Assembly: GCF_002412335.2 (NCBI RefSeq)
Contig: NZ_NXIB02000014.1
Span: 1 to 48,897 of the forward strand
Direction: 5' to 3'
Length of the DNA: 48,897 nucleotides
Source: Tychonema bourrellyi FEM_GT703
Lineage (GTDB): Bacteria; Cyanobacteriota; Cyanobacteriia; Cyanobacteriales; Microcoleaceae
Of the stretch, positions 33,301 to 41,396 are shown one piece after another. The notes under the pieces were generated by a model. That model was given only the letters and a program-made list of their open reading frames with translations. It had not been told where the DNA came from and made no database searches. How positions within the stretch are numbered: the stretch's first letter is position 1; each line of letters begins with the position of its first letter. The position numbers and the translations under genes were made by a program.

Positions 33301-33364
33301 CAAACGGGGTAGTTTGAGCTAAGAAATCCTGAATTTGGCCTAGTGAAACAGCGGAAGAAGTCAT
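30344..33364 (-). CDS. Type I secretion ABC exporter with cNMP-binding and degenerate C39-like domains
   Basis: A 1006-residue HlyB-like exporter. In order: a cyclic-nucleotide-binding-like domain (about 10-150), a linker with a Pro-rich part (about 150-290), a C39-peptidase-like domain (about 291-425), six transmembrane helices (about 436-740) and the ATPase domain with Walker A GGSGSGKST (about 799), signature LSGGQRQR (about 903) and Walker B LLILDEATSALD (about 923). In the C39-like domain the catalytic Cys of the D-C-G motif is missing (QIDGPLACFQML) and the His position is not conserved, so it likely binds the substrate rather than cutting a leader. The N-terminal cNMP-like domain is common in cyanobacterial members. 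It lies downstream of a parvulin isomerase gene and upstream of hlyD. Confidence 0.92.
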   Translation of the reverse strand: MTSSAVSLGQIQDFLAQTTPFDRLSETALTALVAKCQLLGYRTGQPLFEREKMPTQVAIIYEGQARLLGFDQRSQRHVSLRLVQSQEILGWAGLLRGVPCETAIASTDVIAIVIQTEDFLSVLEKQPKFGEAFREHCSLSEAFELLSLELQRQADATSNLKEITMQAWQDAKVVNLPNGNKKSQELAKELDSDRIWLVSSGVLGDFPTGSRLNIDSEAKSLKVEGRMGARLVGFREPPEPPPETAAADPLNGSINEGIEDLGKKRRIVFDDVTQAPPVPPEPRSDQPKDTKYPVFRGRGQIDGPLACFQMLSKYFGIKFRRDIIRKVLENQLKTAGSVTIQACGAIAQSIGLTPQLAQIPADAINRIKAPVMIKWKDTFAIVYSITEQELVVASPEEGLMRKRVPQFREIWGESGEVLLLQAPQQIDQKEQFSFWWFVPALMEHKTVFIEVLFASFFVQVFGLANPLISQIIIDEVLGKRNLDTLDVLGAFLLGVALFEGLLNGLRTFLFIDTSNRIDVKLSAEIIDHLLRLPQNYFDNRRVGDLVYKFSMMGQIREFMTGTALTVVLDAVFSVVYVAVMLSYSVQLTAVSLAVVPILALMIVLINPLVLRLIKQRNNRFSDAQSYLVEVVSGIQTVKAQNIELKSRWEWSSRYAKYITASFKTIITGTTAGTVSAFLNQVGNLAQLWVGAYLVLKNEMTLGQLIAFRIISGNVTGSLLRFVSVWQSFQEVSMSVDMLKDIVDTPTETSDEDRSNIPMPAIQGQVTYEEVSFRFLESGSLQLANVNLEFPPGSFVGIVGGSGSGKSTAMKLLQRLYPPLSGRIFVDGYDIAKVELYSLRSQLGVVLQDTLLFNCTVQENIALSNPDASTDEIVRAAKLAVAHDFIMGLPAGYNTIVGERGSSLSGGQRQRLAIARTILQNPKLLILDEATSALDYHSERQVCNNLAEAFSGRTVFFITHRLTTIQNADVIIMMDQGAVVEQGTHKELMGLKGRYYCLFQQQEASNT

Positions 33365-33393
33365 CCGATTTTAGATTTTAGATTTTAGATTGA
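33365..33393. repeat. GATTTTA heptamer repeat
   Basis: Three to four GATTTTA units directly before the ABC gene start, of the same type as at 7619-7642. It separates the ABC gene from the isomerase gene, which ends 48 bp upstream. Confidence 0.75.
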
Positions 33394-33412
33394 AGAATTG
33401 AGTCTACAGCCT

Positions 33413-34165
33413 TTACCGTTCAATCGCAGACGCGGATGAAAGGGGCTGTAGCGGGCCTATTTGCGATATTTGTTCGTTGACCCAGGTTTCAAATAGTTCG
33501 TTAATCAAATGCAGCCGCATCGATTCATCTAGCTGAGCTGGCATGAACTTTTCTAGTCGAATAATTACCATCCATTCTGCCAGAGGACGTGGCGTCCAGA
33601 GTTGATTTGGCTGGCTGACTGACAAAAGTTTACTGATTGCTGGGTGTGGCTGACTGAGGGGTACTGGTCCCAATAAGCCACCGGACTTGGACTCAGGGCC
33701 TTCGGAAAAGTCGCGGGCGACTTCGGCAAAGCTTTGTTCCTCTTCGAGGATGCGAAAATAAAGTTCGTTGGCTAGTGCTGGATTTTTAGTGCGAACCAGG
33801 GAATAGACTACGTGGTCTAGGCTAGCTTTGCGGGTTAAAAAATAGTTATCTACTTTAGGTCTCCAAGTGGCTTGCTTAAATTTTTCAATCAGCAAGGGTC
33901 TGACGACCATTTCTTGAAGTTCTTCCAAGGTCATATTCTGGCTACGCAGCCAAGCTTCTCTGGCTTCGGGGGCTGTCAGTTGGTGCTGGACGAGAAAATT
34001 CTCGACGGCGGATTGGCTTTCTTCGTCGTTGCAAGTAAAAGGTGCGATCGCTTGGTCTACTATGACACCACGCAAAAATTGTGGCATCAACTGATAACGC
34101 TTCAGGAGCGATGGCATATCCTGAGCTTGCAGTAATTTATCGCCTATCTGAAAAAGTCCTGTCAT
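33413..34165 (-). CDS. Parvulin-type peptidyl-prolyl isomerase
   Basis: A 250-residue protein. The first part (about 1-110) is helical and SurA-N-like (LVQHQLTAPEAREAWLRSQN). The parvulin domain (about 118-215) shows ASLDHVVYSLVRTKNPALA, FAEVARDFSEGPESKSGGLLGPVPLSQPHPAI and a WMVIIRLEKF end strand. No signal peptide is present, so it would act in the cytosol, perhaps keeping the export substrate in an export-ready state. Isomerase genes of this kind are often first in cyanobacterial type I secretion operons, as here (48 bp before the ABC gene). The canonical catalytic residues are only partly kept, so a pure chaperone role is possible. Confidence 0.85.
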   Translation of the reverse strand: MTGLFQIGDKLLQAQDMPSLLKRYQLMPQFLRGVIVDQAIAPFTCNDEESQSAVENFLVQHQLTAPEAREAWLRSQNMTLEELQEMVVRPLLIEKFKQATWRPKVDNYFLTRKASLDHVVYSLVRTKNPALANELYFRILEEEQSFAEVARDFSEGPESKSGGLLGPVPLSQPHPAISKLLSVSQPNQLWTPRPLAEWMVIIRLEKFMPAQLDESMRLHLINELFETWVNEQISQIGPLQPLSSASAIER

Positions 34166-34442
34166 TTTTGTGTCTCCAACTGACTTGTGCTTCCCCTTTT
34201 AATTTAGCTGTAGCAGGAAAAGAGCGACAACCTATAAGCACTTAGATTTTCCGATGATAGCAGACCATTAGCCTGTTCATGCTGCTACTGTTTATTCCCT
34301 GACGCTGTGTCTTTGGGGGGGTTCCCTGACAACTACATCTTCGAGTATTCTCCAGAACGGGCCGGAGAGCTGATTCGACAAACATCAATGTTTTTGTGCG
34401 GTAGGTACGGGAACCCGCCCAACCTAAAATCTAAAATTGATT
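34166..34442. other. Intergenic region upstream of secretion operon
   Basis: With the family A element at 34443-34514 this is the 337-bp gap upstream of the isomerase gene. It should hold the promoter of the secretion genes, because the upstream GT gene ends in a family A element. No convincing -35/-10 pair or operator is visible, and no gene. Confidence 0.5.
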
Positions 34443-34514
34443 AGACATCGCCAGAATTGCTAATCTTGAACAGGCATCCTGCCTGTTCCACAATAATAAT
34501 TATTAGAGAGGTCT
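34443..34514. repeat. Repeat family A, copy 5, running into the GT gene end
   Basis: AGACATCGCC at the left, hairpin GAACAGGCATCCTGCCTGTTC, TCCACAATAATAATTAT and a degenerate right end AGAGAGGTCT. The right end supplies the last codons and stop (TTA complement at 34503) of the glycosyltransferase gene on the minus strand. Confidence 0.85.
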
Positions 34515-37259
34515 ATGGAAGAAAGTTTCTGCCAATAGTGTTCCGAGTTGGAACGAGTAAGCGCGACTGTCCAGGAATTTGGGGTTAGTCGCCATTGTTC
34601 TTTGGACTTGATCCCGATAGTGCAGGCGCAATTCTGGGTTGGTTCCCAGCGATGTGCTCATCTCCATATAAGAGTTCTCGCTGTTTGCTACCAATTCAGG
34701 AAATTGTAGTTCTTTGAGGACTGCTGCGGATTGTTGCGATCGCATATTTTGCCCATCTCTCACTACCATCGGCAATCGGGCTAACAGCGGTGCTACTAAG
34801 GATGCAGCGTCGCTGTCTGGATAGGAATCTAAATATATATCAGCTAATTTCAAACATTCTTGGTAATCTGCACTGGTTGGTAGCGCTCTGATCATCACCA
34901 AGCGCTGTTTGTCAATGCCAAATTCGGCAAAGAGCGATCGCATTTGATGATAAAAAGGCATCGCCGGATAGTTTTCCGGGCGGGAATGAAAGGGATATAA
35001 AACTAAAATCGAATTCGGTGTGGCGGCAATAATTTTTGCCCAAGTTGCTCTCAATTCTGGGATAATCTTAAAAGCTTTAACACCGGACATAAATATTACC
35101 GATTTGTCGGTTGCTCCCCAACTGCTTCTGGTCGGTTTAACTGTGGAATGTTTTGATTGTACAGGATAACTGAAACAAACTCCTGAGCCTTCTAAAGTAA
35201 TTAATTTTTCGCGATATTCTGCGGGTGCATCTGGGGAAACTGTGAATTTTCCGACTAGGATGCGATCGATATTACGGCCCGTAATCATTGGAATTAATGC
35301 ACCAGCAGCTATCTGTAGTCGCGCTAGTCGGTGTAGGGACAGCAAAGTGCTAGGTTTTGGAGTTTCGGTGGTATTCGTACAGATGAGGAGAATGTCTAAA
35401 TTGTGCGATCGCATTTCCTCGACTTGACTCAGCAAATCTGTTGACAAATGTACCAACTTATCCACCCGACTTTCACAATATCTACCCAATTCCTCAGCCT
35501 GGATTTGGAAATAATACACAATAATTTCAAACTTGTCTCTGTCTAAATATTCAAAAGCCGGAATAGCCGCAAAAGTCTCCGGTTCCGCACTAATTGTATC
35601 TAGCAAAACGCCTAATCTAATTTTGCCAGTTGCCAACTTTCTATCCTGAAACTTGAAATCTATTTGACAACCAATATTTGTCAAATAAGACTCGATAATC
35701 TCAGCTTGCTGACTCTCCACATTTAGGAGATTATGCTCGCTGATAGACAAAGCTTTGAGGCTAAGATTATTAGTAACAAATTGCGCCAAATAACGCCAAA
35801 CTTCCGCATCTGGAAAAATCGCAATATTCCCAGCCACATAATCGATTAAATCATGCAAATACCGCGAGTATATTTCAACTTCTCCCACTTGCTGAAAATA
35901 AGTGGGAGACTGAAACAAGAATTTCATCAAATCCTCAAAAAACCACTCAGGAATCACAGAATTTTGATAGGCTAATGGCAACTGATAAGCATCGCGGTAA
36001 AGCATAGCTGCGAGAAGACATGGCATCTTGTCTACAATTTCACCTCCTTCAGACAATTTGGAACACAACTGCTGAACAAAACTTTGTTCTTCCTCAGTCA
36101 ATATTTCATGTTTAATCCCACTATCTAGCAGCAACTGGTGGGATTTTCCTGTTTCTCCCAAATAAGCACTTTCAAATTTATCGGCTGGTAAACTCAGCCA
36201 ATGTCGGGCAATTTGTTGGCGGTATTGACGCAGCCGTGAGACAATAGACTGATTAGTTGGCGATTTTTTGTAAAGTTGAACCAGCTTTGACAAGTCAGAT
36301 AAATTTCGCTGAATTCTCAAATCTAACTTTTGTTGAATTGTCTGTTTAATTTGTTGATTCAAAAAACTGTATTCAGGACTATTTAGTAATTTATTGTAAA
36401 ATCTGACTACATCTTTATGATTCTCGCCAGTTGCGAAGTTTTTCCAAGTTTGTTGTTCGGGATGAATCCGCAGGGATGAGAGTTTTTCGTCTACAAATCC
36501 GATGTGATAATTTCCCATGATTCGCCACCACATATCTAAGTCTACATACTGAGATAATCCCGAATCAAATAATCCGATTTCGGCAAAAACGCGACTGGCA
36601 ATTAAGACGGTTGTCGGTTCGCCAATTTTGTTGATCGGGTTGCTTAGACAATTAGCATCTGCTAGCAATTCTTGTCCGGGCTGGATTGATTTTAAATTTG
36701 ACCAACCTTTGTGCAAATCATTAATTGATTGGGATGCTCTTAACAAAATGGGATTTGATTCAGATGCGTCTATGGTGATACCACGGGGGGAGAAAACCAT
36801 GCCAATTTTTGGATGTTGTTCGGCGACGGCGACCATTTTGGCAATACATTCTGGTGCGAGAAAGTCGTCCTGAAACAGAAATTTAATGTATTTACCTTTG
36901 GCTTGGGAAATGCAGAAGTTCCAGTTTTGCGATAAGCCATAATTGCGGTGGAGGATGATGCGTAAGTCGGCGGATGTTTGTGAGGTGAATGATTGCGCGA
37001 TCGCAATTGTTTCGTCAGTCGATCCGTCATCGGATATAATTACTTCTATGTTGGGATAAGTCTGAGCTAAAGCGCTCTGAATTGCTTCGCCAATAAATGC
37101 TGCTCCGTTATATGTCGGAATGCAAATACTAACTAAAGGTTGTGTTGTTTCGGGTGATGATGACAAGTTGTTCTCACTTTTGGGGATAGAATTTACTTTG
37201 GCTAGGAATGAATTATTTAATGTTTGAAAATTATCGGTAATTTTCGCTATATACTCCAA
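34503..37259 (-). CDS. Bifunctional glycosyltransferase: N-terminal GT2, C-terminal OGT/SPINDLY-like domain
   Basis: A 918-residue protein. Residues about 40-280 are a family 2 GT-A domain (VSICIPTYNGAAFIGEAI, VIISDDGSTDET, FLFQDDFLAPE as the metal site). A helical middle (about 300-540) follows. The C-terminal part (about 550-910) resembles the catalytic region of O-GlcNAc transferase/SPINDLY proteins (GT41): IRLGVLLDTIS, VYYFQIQ, DILLICTNTTE, LARLQIAAGALIP, IFMSGVKAFKIIPELRATWAKI, LYPFHSRPENYP, and DIYLDSYPDSDAASLVAPLLARLPMV. GT41 enzymes O-glycosylate Ser/Thr of proteins; HMW1C-like bacterial relatives modify Asn. Linkage to a type I secretion operon suggests glycosylation of the exported protein. 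It overlaps the upstream GT4 gene by 13 bp. Confidence 0.85.
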   Translation of the reverse strand: MEYIAKITDNFQTLNNSFLAKVNSIPKSENNLSSSPETTQPLVSICIPTYNGAAFIGEAIQSALAQTYPNIEVIISDDGSTDETIAIAQSFTSQTSADLRIILHRNYGLSQNWNFCISQAKGKYIKFLFQDDFLAPECIAKMVAVAEQHPKIGMVFSPRGITIDASESNPILLRASQSINDLHKGWSNLKSIQPGQELLADANCLSNPINKIGEPTTVLIASRVFAEIGLFDSGLSQYVDLDMWWRIMGNYHIGFVDEKLSSLRIHPEQQTWKNFATGENHKDVVRFYNKLLNSPEYSFLNQQIKQTIQQKLDLRIQRNLSDLSKLVQLYKKSPTNQSIVSRLRQYRQQIARHWLSLPADKFESAYLGETGKSHQLLLDSGIKHEILTEEEQSFVQQLCSKLSEGGEIVDKMPCLLAAMLYRDAYQLPLAYQNSVIPEWFFEDLMKFLFQSPTYFQQVGEVEIYSRYLHDLIDYVAGNIAIFPDAEVWRYLAQFVTNNLSLKALSISEHNLLNVESQQAEIIESYLTNIGCQIDFKFQDRKLATGKIRLGVLLDTISAEPETFAAIPAFEYLDRDKFEIIVYYFQIQAEELGRYCESRVDKLVHLSTDLLSQVEEMRSHNLDILLICTNTTETPKPSTLLSLHRLARLQIAAGALIPMITGRNIDRILVGKFTVSPDAPAEYREKLITLEGSGVCFSYPVQSKHSTVKPTRSSWGATDKSVIFMSGVKAFKIIPELRATWAKIIAATPNSILVLYPFHSRPENYPAMPFYHQMRSLFAEFGIDKQRLVMIRALPTSADYQECLKLADIYLDSYPDSDAASLVAPLLARLPMVVRDGQNMRSQQSAAVLKELQFPELVANSENSYMEMSTSLGTNPELRLHYRDQVQRTMATNPKFLDSRAYSFQLGTLLAETFFHRPL

Positions 37260-38335
37260 ACGTTTCTGAATTTTTTCCCGGTAACTTTCGGACTCAATAA
37301 AGTTTTAATATCCTCAGCAGCTATTGCTCCTACTTGCTGGGCTTCTGGGTAATTGCGGAAAACTTGCCGCATCAAATAAGCCGCGTGTTCTATATCCGGT
37401 TCAGCCCAAATATTACCTTTTTTGTAAGGGCCGCAATCTGCATTCAGGGGAATTAATTTATATTTGACTAAAAAGCTATTGCCAACATTCATAAATTCTG
37501 TATTTGATGAATAGCCAGTGGCAATTACAGGCTTACCATAAAACATGGCTTCCGCCATTGTCAAACCAAATCCTTCGCAACGATGCAGGGATAGATAACA
37601 GTCACAATTATACAGTAAACCGTTGATTTCTGTTTTGGATAAATATCCGTCTAGGTGTTGAATGTTTGGAGAATTTCCGATGGCTGATTGTAATAAGGCT
37701 AAATCTTGGATGTTTTTGGCGGAGTTGGAAGATTTGAGGAGCAATAATACGCGCTCGTCTTCGCCGAAAGCTTGTTTAAATGCTTGAATTGCTGCTAAAG
37801 GATTTTTGCGTGCGATAAGGCTGGAAAAGTCGAATATAAATAGGAATATAAATTTTTGTTCTGGCAAACCCAAGGATTGTCTATTCAGGTAAGATGGTGG
37901 TAAATCAATGCTGGGCATGATTTTGATGACGGGAATTGGCGAGACTAGGGAAATTGCTTCGGCGCAATAGTTGCTGTAAGTCCAGATTTCGTGAAAGTTG
38001 TCAAATACTGGTTGCCACTTTTGGGGGAATTCGGGAATTTCCCAGGCCCAAAAGCCGATGTTATATCGATTTTTGAAATAGCTGGAACCTGAATGTTTGA
38101 TAAAAGTATTGACTTCATCGGCGTTGACTTGAATTAAGTTTATGGGATGAGGATTGTCTGGGCTGAAGTTTTGATAGGTGGTGTCTTGATTGCGGTGGGG
38201 GCTACGGGTGAAATTGTTGATGGTGAAGGGTATGTTGGTGGATTCTAGAGCCCTGATATTTGCTCTGACTCCTTCTCCAATGCCAAATTCGCCGTTGATG
38301 TAGCCGGCGATGTTAATTCCTAAGTTATGGTTCAT
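37247..38335 (-). CDS. Family 4 glycosyltransferase
   Basis: A 362-residue GT-B enzyme. N-terminal INIAGYINGEFGIGEGVRANIRAL is the acceptor-binding loop often seen in mannosyltransferases of this type. The C-terminal donor-binding part has FSSLIARKNPLAAIQAF, HLDGYLSKTEINGLLYNCDCYLSLHRCEGFGLTMAEAMFYGKPVIAT with the E-x7-E motif (E-G-F-G-L-T-M-A-E). Full length for the group, no membrane segment. It is the first gene of the minus-strand glycan/secretion run and is divergent from the methyltransferase gene at 38502, so the promoter region for both is 38336-38501. It is translationally coupled to the next gene by the 13-bp overlap. Confidence 0.9.
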   Translation of the reverse strand: MNHNLGINIAGYINGEFGIGEGVRANIRALESTNIPFTINNFTRSPHRNQDTTYQNFSPDNPHPINLIQVNADEVNTFIKHSGSSYFKNRYNIGFWAWEIPEFPQKWQPVFDNFHEIWTYSNYCAEAISLVSPIPVIKIMPSIDLPPSYLNRQSLGLPEQKFIFLFIFDFSSLIARKNPLAAIQAFKQAFGEDERVLLLLKSSNSAKNIQDLALLQSAIGNSPNIQHLDGYLSKTEINGLLYNCDCYLSLHRCEGFGLTMAEAMFYGKPVIATGYSSNTEFMNVGNSFLVKYKLIPLNADCGPYKKGNIWAEPDIEHAAYLMRQVFRNYPEAQQVGAIAAEDIKTLLSPKVTGKKFRNVWSI

Positions 38336-38357
38336 AGTTTTTGTTATAATGATTTTT

Positions 38358-38387
38358 GAACCGCGAAGACGCGAAGGACACGAAGGA
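38358..38387. repeat. Dispersed CGCGAAGACGCGAAGGACACGAAGG sequence
   Basis: A repeat of a type seen in many cyanobacterial intergenic regions, containing GCGAAG and CACGAAGG. It lies in the divergent promoter region between the GT4 and methyltransferase genes. Confidence 0.5.
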
Positions 38388-38501
38388 AGAGGAAAGAAGA
38401 AGTAGATTATCTTCTGCCGGGAAGTGAGTAAAAGTTGATTGTCTATGGTAATCTATTATGTGGTTTCTTTTTCATCAAAACTAATCAGGAATTTATAGAA
38501 A

Positions 38502-40193
38502 GTGATCGATCGCATCAACCATGAACTTTTAAATCTGCTACCGCCGGATGCTAAGGTGATTGTCGAAATTGGCTGTGGTACGGGTGCTACGGGCGCGCAG
38601 TACAAGCTGACTAATCCCCACTGTCAGTATATTGGCATTGAGTGCGATCGAGAAAAAGCGAAAATTGCAGTCGATCGGCTAAACTGGGTGGCGATCGCCA
38701 ATATTGAACAAACAGACATCGCCAGTCTCGACATCGCCCCAGGTACCGTCGATTGTCTGATTTTTGGCGATTTGTTACCTTACCTCAAAAATCCTTGGGA
38801 TATCCTCAAGCAGTATAGTGTTTTACTGAATCCAGAGGGGCAAGTTTTTGCAAAAATTCCCAATGTTCAATATTGGCGCAGAATTGTCCATTTGTTGCGG
38901 GGACAATGGGAAAATCCTGAAGGCAAAATGCAGCACTGGTTTACCCTAGAAAGGATTAAGTCACTATTTGCTGAAGCCGGATTGCAGGTTTACGAATTGC
39001 AAGGAAAAGGACAAAAAAACGACAATTTTGCCCAGTTTCAGGAATTGCTGCATCCTATGGTTAAGGCTTTAGAGCTAGAATCGAGTAGTTTTGCGACGGA
39101 AACTGGTGCTGAATATTATATTGTGCGATCCTCTTCGAGGGCTTCGCTAACGACCAAAACGCCACTACAACCACGCAGACTACTGATCCAAACCATTATT
39201 ATGGCTCCTACAGGGTGCGATCGCGTGCGAGTTTTGGAACCTGACAAATTTAGCGCTACAATTCCCGGCGTCCGCACTATATCTGCGGTAAAAACAACAG
39301 AATTAATCGCCCCACTTCCAGCCGAAGAAAAGGTATTTGTTTGGCAGCGGACAATTATGCAGTATCCTGCCTATATTCCCCGACTCAAACAACTTTTACA
39401 ACAAGGCTATTTAATAGTAGCCGAAATTGACGACAATCCCATCCGTCGCCGGGAATATGCAGACAACAATTACCTCAGTTACCGTGGCTGTCATTGTGTT
39501 CAAACTACTACAGAACCCCTAGCCAAAGCTTTGCGACAGTATAATCCCAATGTGGCCGTATTTGCAAATCAATTAGCCATTCTACCTCCGCCGCGAACTT
39601 ATTCAGAAGATGCAATCACGATATTTTTTGGTGCCATCAATCGCGAAAAAGATTGGCAACCAATTATGACGGCGCTGAATCGAGTTTTAGTCGCTCACAA
39701 ACACCGGATTAGAGTAAAAGTGATTCACGACAGGCTATTTTTTGACTCCTTGGAAATAGAGCACAAAGAATTTGAGTCATTTTGCAGTTACGAACGGTAT
39801 CAAGAAATTATGTATAGTTGCGATATTGCTCTTTTACCATTAGTTTCTAATCCGATTAATGAAATGAAATCTGATTTGAAGTTTATTGAATGTGCGGCGC
39901 GGGGAGTTGCGGTATTGGCAAGTCCTACGGTGTACGAAAATTCAATTGTTGAAGGTGAAACTGGGTTAATTTATCGACATGAAAAAGAGTTTGAAATTAA
40001 GCTGAATATGTTGATTTCCGATGCTCAAACGCGCCGGAAAATAGCTGGGAATGCTTATGAGTGGGTGCGCGACAACCGTTTGCTGTGCGGGCACTATCGG
40101 CAGCGGCGAGACTGGTATTTGCAGATGCGGGATGAGTTACCGCGTTTGAATGCTGAGTTGCGCGATCGACTGCCAGAGTTATTTGAGGACTGA
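38502..40193 (+). CDS. Methyltransferase-glycosyltransferase fusion
   Basis: A 563-residue two-domain protein. The N-terminal domain (about 1-210) is a class I SAM methyltransferase: VIVEIGCGTGATGAQY is motif I, YIGIECDREK the second acidic motif, and VDCLIFGDLLPYL motif IV. After a short linker the C-terminal part (about 225-560) is a GT-B-like transferase with IAEIDDNPIRRREYAD, CDIALLPLVSNPINEMKSDLKFIECAARGVAVLASPTVYENSI, and the typical GETGLIY end of GT4/GT1 proteins. Such fusions modify and extend glycans or glycoproteins. The start is a GTG at 38502; no in-frame ATG is nearby. The gene lies divergent to the secretion/glycan run and upstream of another glycan gene, so a shared pathway is likely. 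Confidence 0.85.
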   Translation: MIDRINHELLNLLPPDAKVIVEIGCGTGATGAQYKLTNPHCQYIGIECDREKAKIAVDRLNWVAIANIEQTDIASLDIAPGTVDCLIFGDLLPYLKNPWDILKQYSVLLNPEGQVFAKIPNVQYWRRIVHLLRGQWENPEGKMQHWFTLERIKSLFAEAGLQVYELQGKGQKNDNFAQFQELLHPMVKALELESSSFATETGAEYYIVRSSSRASLTTKTPLQPRRLLIQTIIMAPTGCDRVRVLEPDKFSATIPGVRTISAVKTTELIAPLPAEEKVFVWQRTIMQYPAYIPRLKQLLQQGYLIVAEIDDNPIRRREYADNNYLSYRGCHCVQTTTEPLAKALRQYNPNVAVFANQLAILPPPRTYSEDAITIFFGAINREKDWQPIMTALNRVLVAHKHRIRVKVIHDRLFFDSLEIEHKEFESFCSYERYQEIMYSCDIALLPLVSNPINEMKSDLKFIECAARGVAVLASPTVYENSIVEGETGLIYRHEKEFEIKLNMLISDAQTRRKIAGNAYEWVRDNRLLCGHYRQRRDWYLQMRDELPRLNAELRDRLPELFED

Positions 40194-40235
40194 ATGTAGT
40201 AAGATTTATAGAGGTTATTGTGCCAAAAATCTTTT

Positions 40236-40295
40236 GAGAAGCCCGCCGAATATAATTCGGGGCTACACATACAAAGTCCGCCTACGCGGACTAAG
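40236..40295. repeat. Dispersed GAAGCCCGCCGAATATAATTCGG hairpin repeat
   Basis: CCGAATATAATTCGG forms one palindrome and AGTCCGCCTACGCGGACT another, in tandem. This pair is common between cyanobacterial genes. It fills most of the gap before the gene at 40341. Confidence 0.7.
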
Positions 40296-40340
40296 ATAGT
40301 GCAATCATTCTGTTTTATTTTTAATTGTTAATCCACACCA

Positions 40341-41210
40341 ATGCGAATTCTATTCACCATTGCCCACTTTTACAATCCCAGCGGCGACGGAAAACACGCT
40401 TCCCAGCGAAATGATCCGCAACCGCGACTCAATGCTTTAACCGCTTGTATCACATCGCTGCAAGCTTTGTACGGCAAGTCTCAGTGTATGATTCACATTG
40501 GCGAATGTGCAACTATTCCAGCCAATCAACACCAAAATCACGAAATTGACATTGTTGTTTGCACTACCCAAGGCTATCATCTGTTAGCTCAACTGCCGAT
40601 ACAGCCGAAATCTTTCATACACCATGCTACACAATGTGAACCGCTGTTGTTGGGGTTTGAGTGTCAGGCTGTTTTGCGCGCTTGTCTTGACAAATATGAT
40701 TATTTTTGCTATTTGGAAGATGATTTAATTTTGCATGATTCGTGGTTTTTTAATAAGCTAAATTGGTTTAGGCATCATGGGGGAAATGGCAATTTGTTAC
40801 AACCAAATCGCTATGAAGTATCGCCTCAAGCGCCTGTTTTTAAAGCTTATATCGATGGTGATTTAACGCCGTCTGCGACTGCAAAATTTCAAAATGTGGA
40901 GGAACAGCGTCAATTATTGGGCAAAATCATGGAACAAAAAATTGCTTTTGAGCGGGCTTTGAATCCTCATGCTGGATGCTATTTTTTGAATGCTGAACAA
41001 ATGAAACATTGGGTGAGTCAGCCTGATTTTTTGGATAGGGATACTAGCTTTATTGGCCCGCTGGAAAGTGCGGCGACTTTGGGGATTATGCGGAATTTTA
41101 AAGTTTATAAGCCAGTTGCTGCTTATGCTAATTTTTTGGAGATTCAACACTTTGGATCGAGTTTTCTCAAGTTGATTGGTAATAAGGTGAGGCTTTCGGA
41201 AGAGGGATAA
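40341..41210 (+). CDS. Glycosyltransferase-like protein
   Basis: A 289-residue protein with no membrane segment. It has a GT-A-like layout: a first strand RILFTIAHFYNP, and in the middle YDYFCYLEDDLILHDSWFF, where E-D-D looks like the metal-binding DxD motif, followed by a WF-rich helix. Later NPHAGCYFLNAEQM and DTSFIGPLESAATLG resemble acceptor-side loops. I do not recognise the exact family, but genes of this kind occur in glycan clusters. It follows the methyltransferase-GT fusion by 147 bp in the same direction, separated by a hairpin repeat, and is the last gene before the degraded segment at 41247. Confidence 0.7.
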   Translation: MRILFTIAHFYNPSGDGKHASQRNDPQPRLNALTACITSLQALYGKSQCMIHIGECATIPANQHQNHEIDIVVCTTQGYHLLAQLPIQPKSFIHHATQCEPLLLGFECQAVLRACLDKYDYFCYLEDDLILHDSWFFNKLNWFRHHGGNGNLLQPNRYEVSPQAPVFKAYIDGDLTPSATAKFQNVEEQRQLLGKIMEQKIAFERALNPHAGCYFLNAEQMKHWVSQPDFLDRDTSFIGPLESAATLGIMRNFKVYKPVAAYANFLEIQHFGSSFLKLIGNKVRLSEEG

Positions 41211-41246
41211 GTACCGGAATGAGATAGAGGACACGGCAGTGCCGTG

Positions 41247-41396
41247 TTAGCTAAGAGACAAAAGCAACTAAGCCGTAAGCTTAAAGGTTCTAATAACCGT
41301 CATAAAGCTCGGATTAAAGTTGCCAAGGTTCACGCTAAGATAGTTCGATGTCGCGAAGATTTTCTACATAAACTAAGTCGTAATTTGGGATTTTAA
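41247..41396 (+). pseudogene. IS200/IS605-type TnpB fragment
   Basis: The frame from 41247 reads LAKRQKQLSRKLKGSNNRHK, then ARIKVAKVHAKIVRCREDFLHKLS, ending at TAA 41394. This is the well-known central helical part of TnpB (OrfB) proteins, about 49 of roughly 400 residues. No start, no RuvC-like catalytic domain and no tnpA are present. It is joined on the left to a family E hairpin and on the right to the aldo/keto reductase remnant. Confidence 0.85.

Noticed and set aside
41247..41396. Active TnpB with guide RNA
   Set aside because: Only 49 codons remain, without the RuvC-like catalytic residues.
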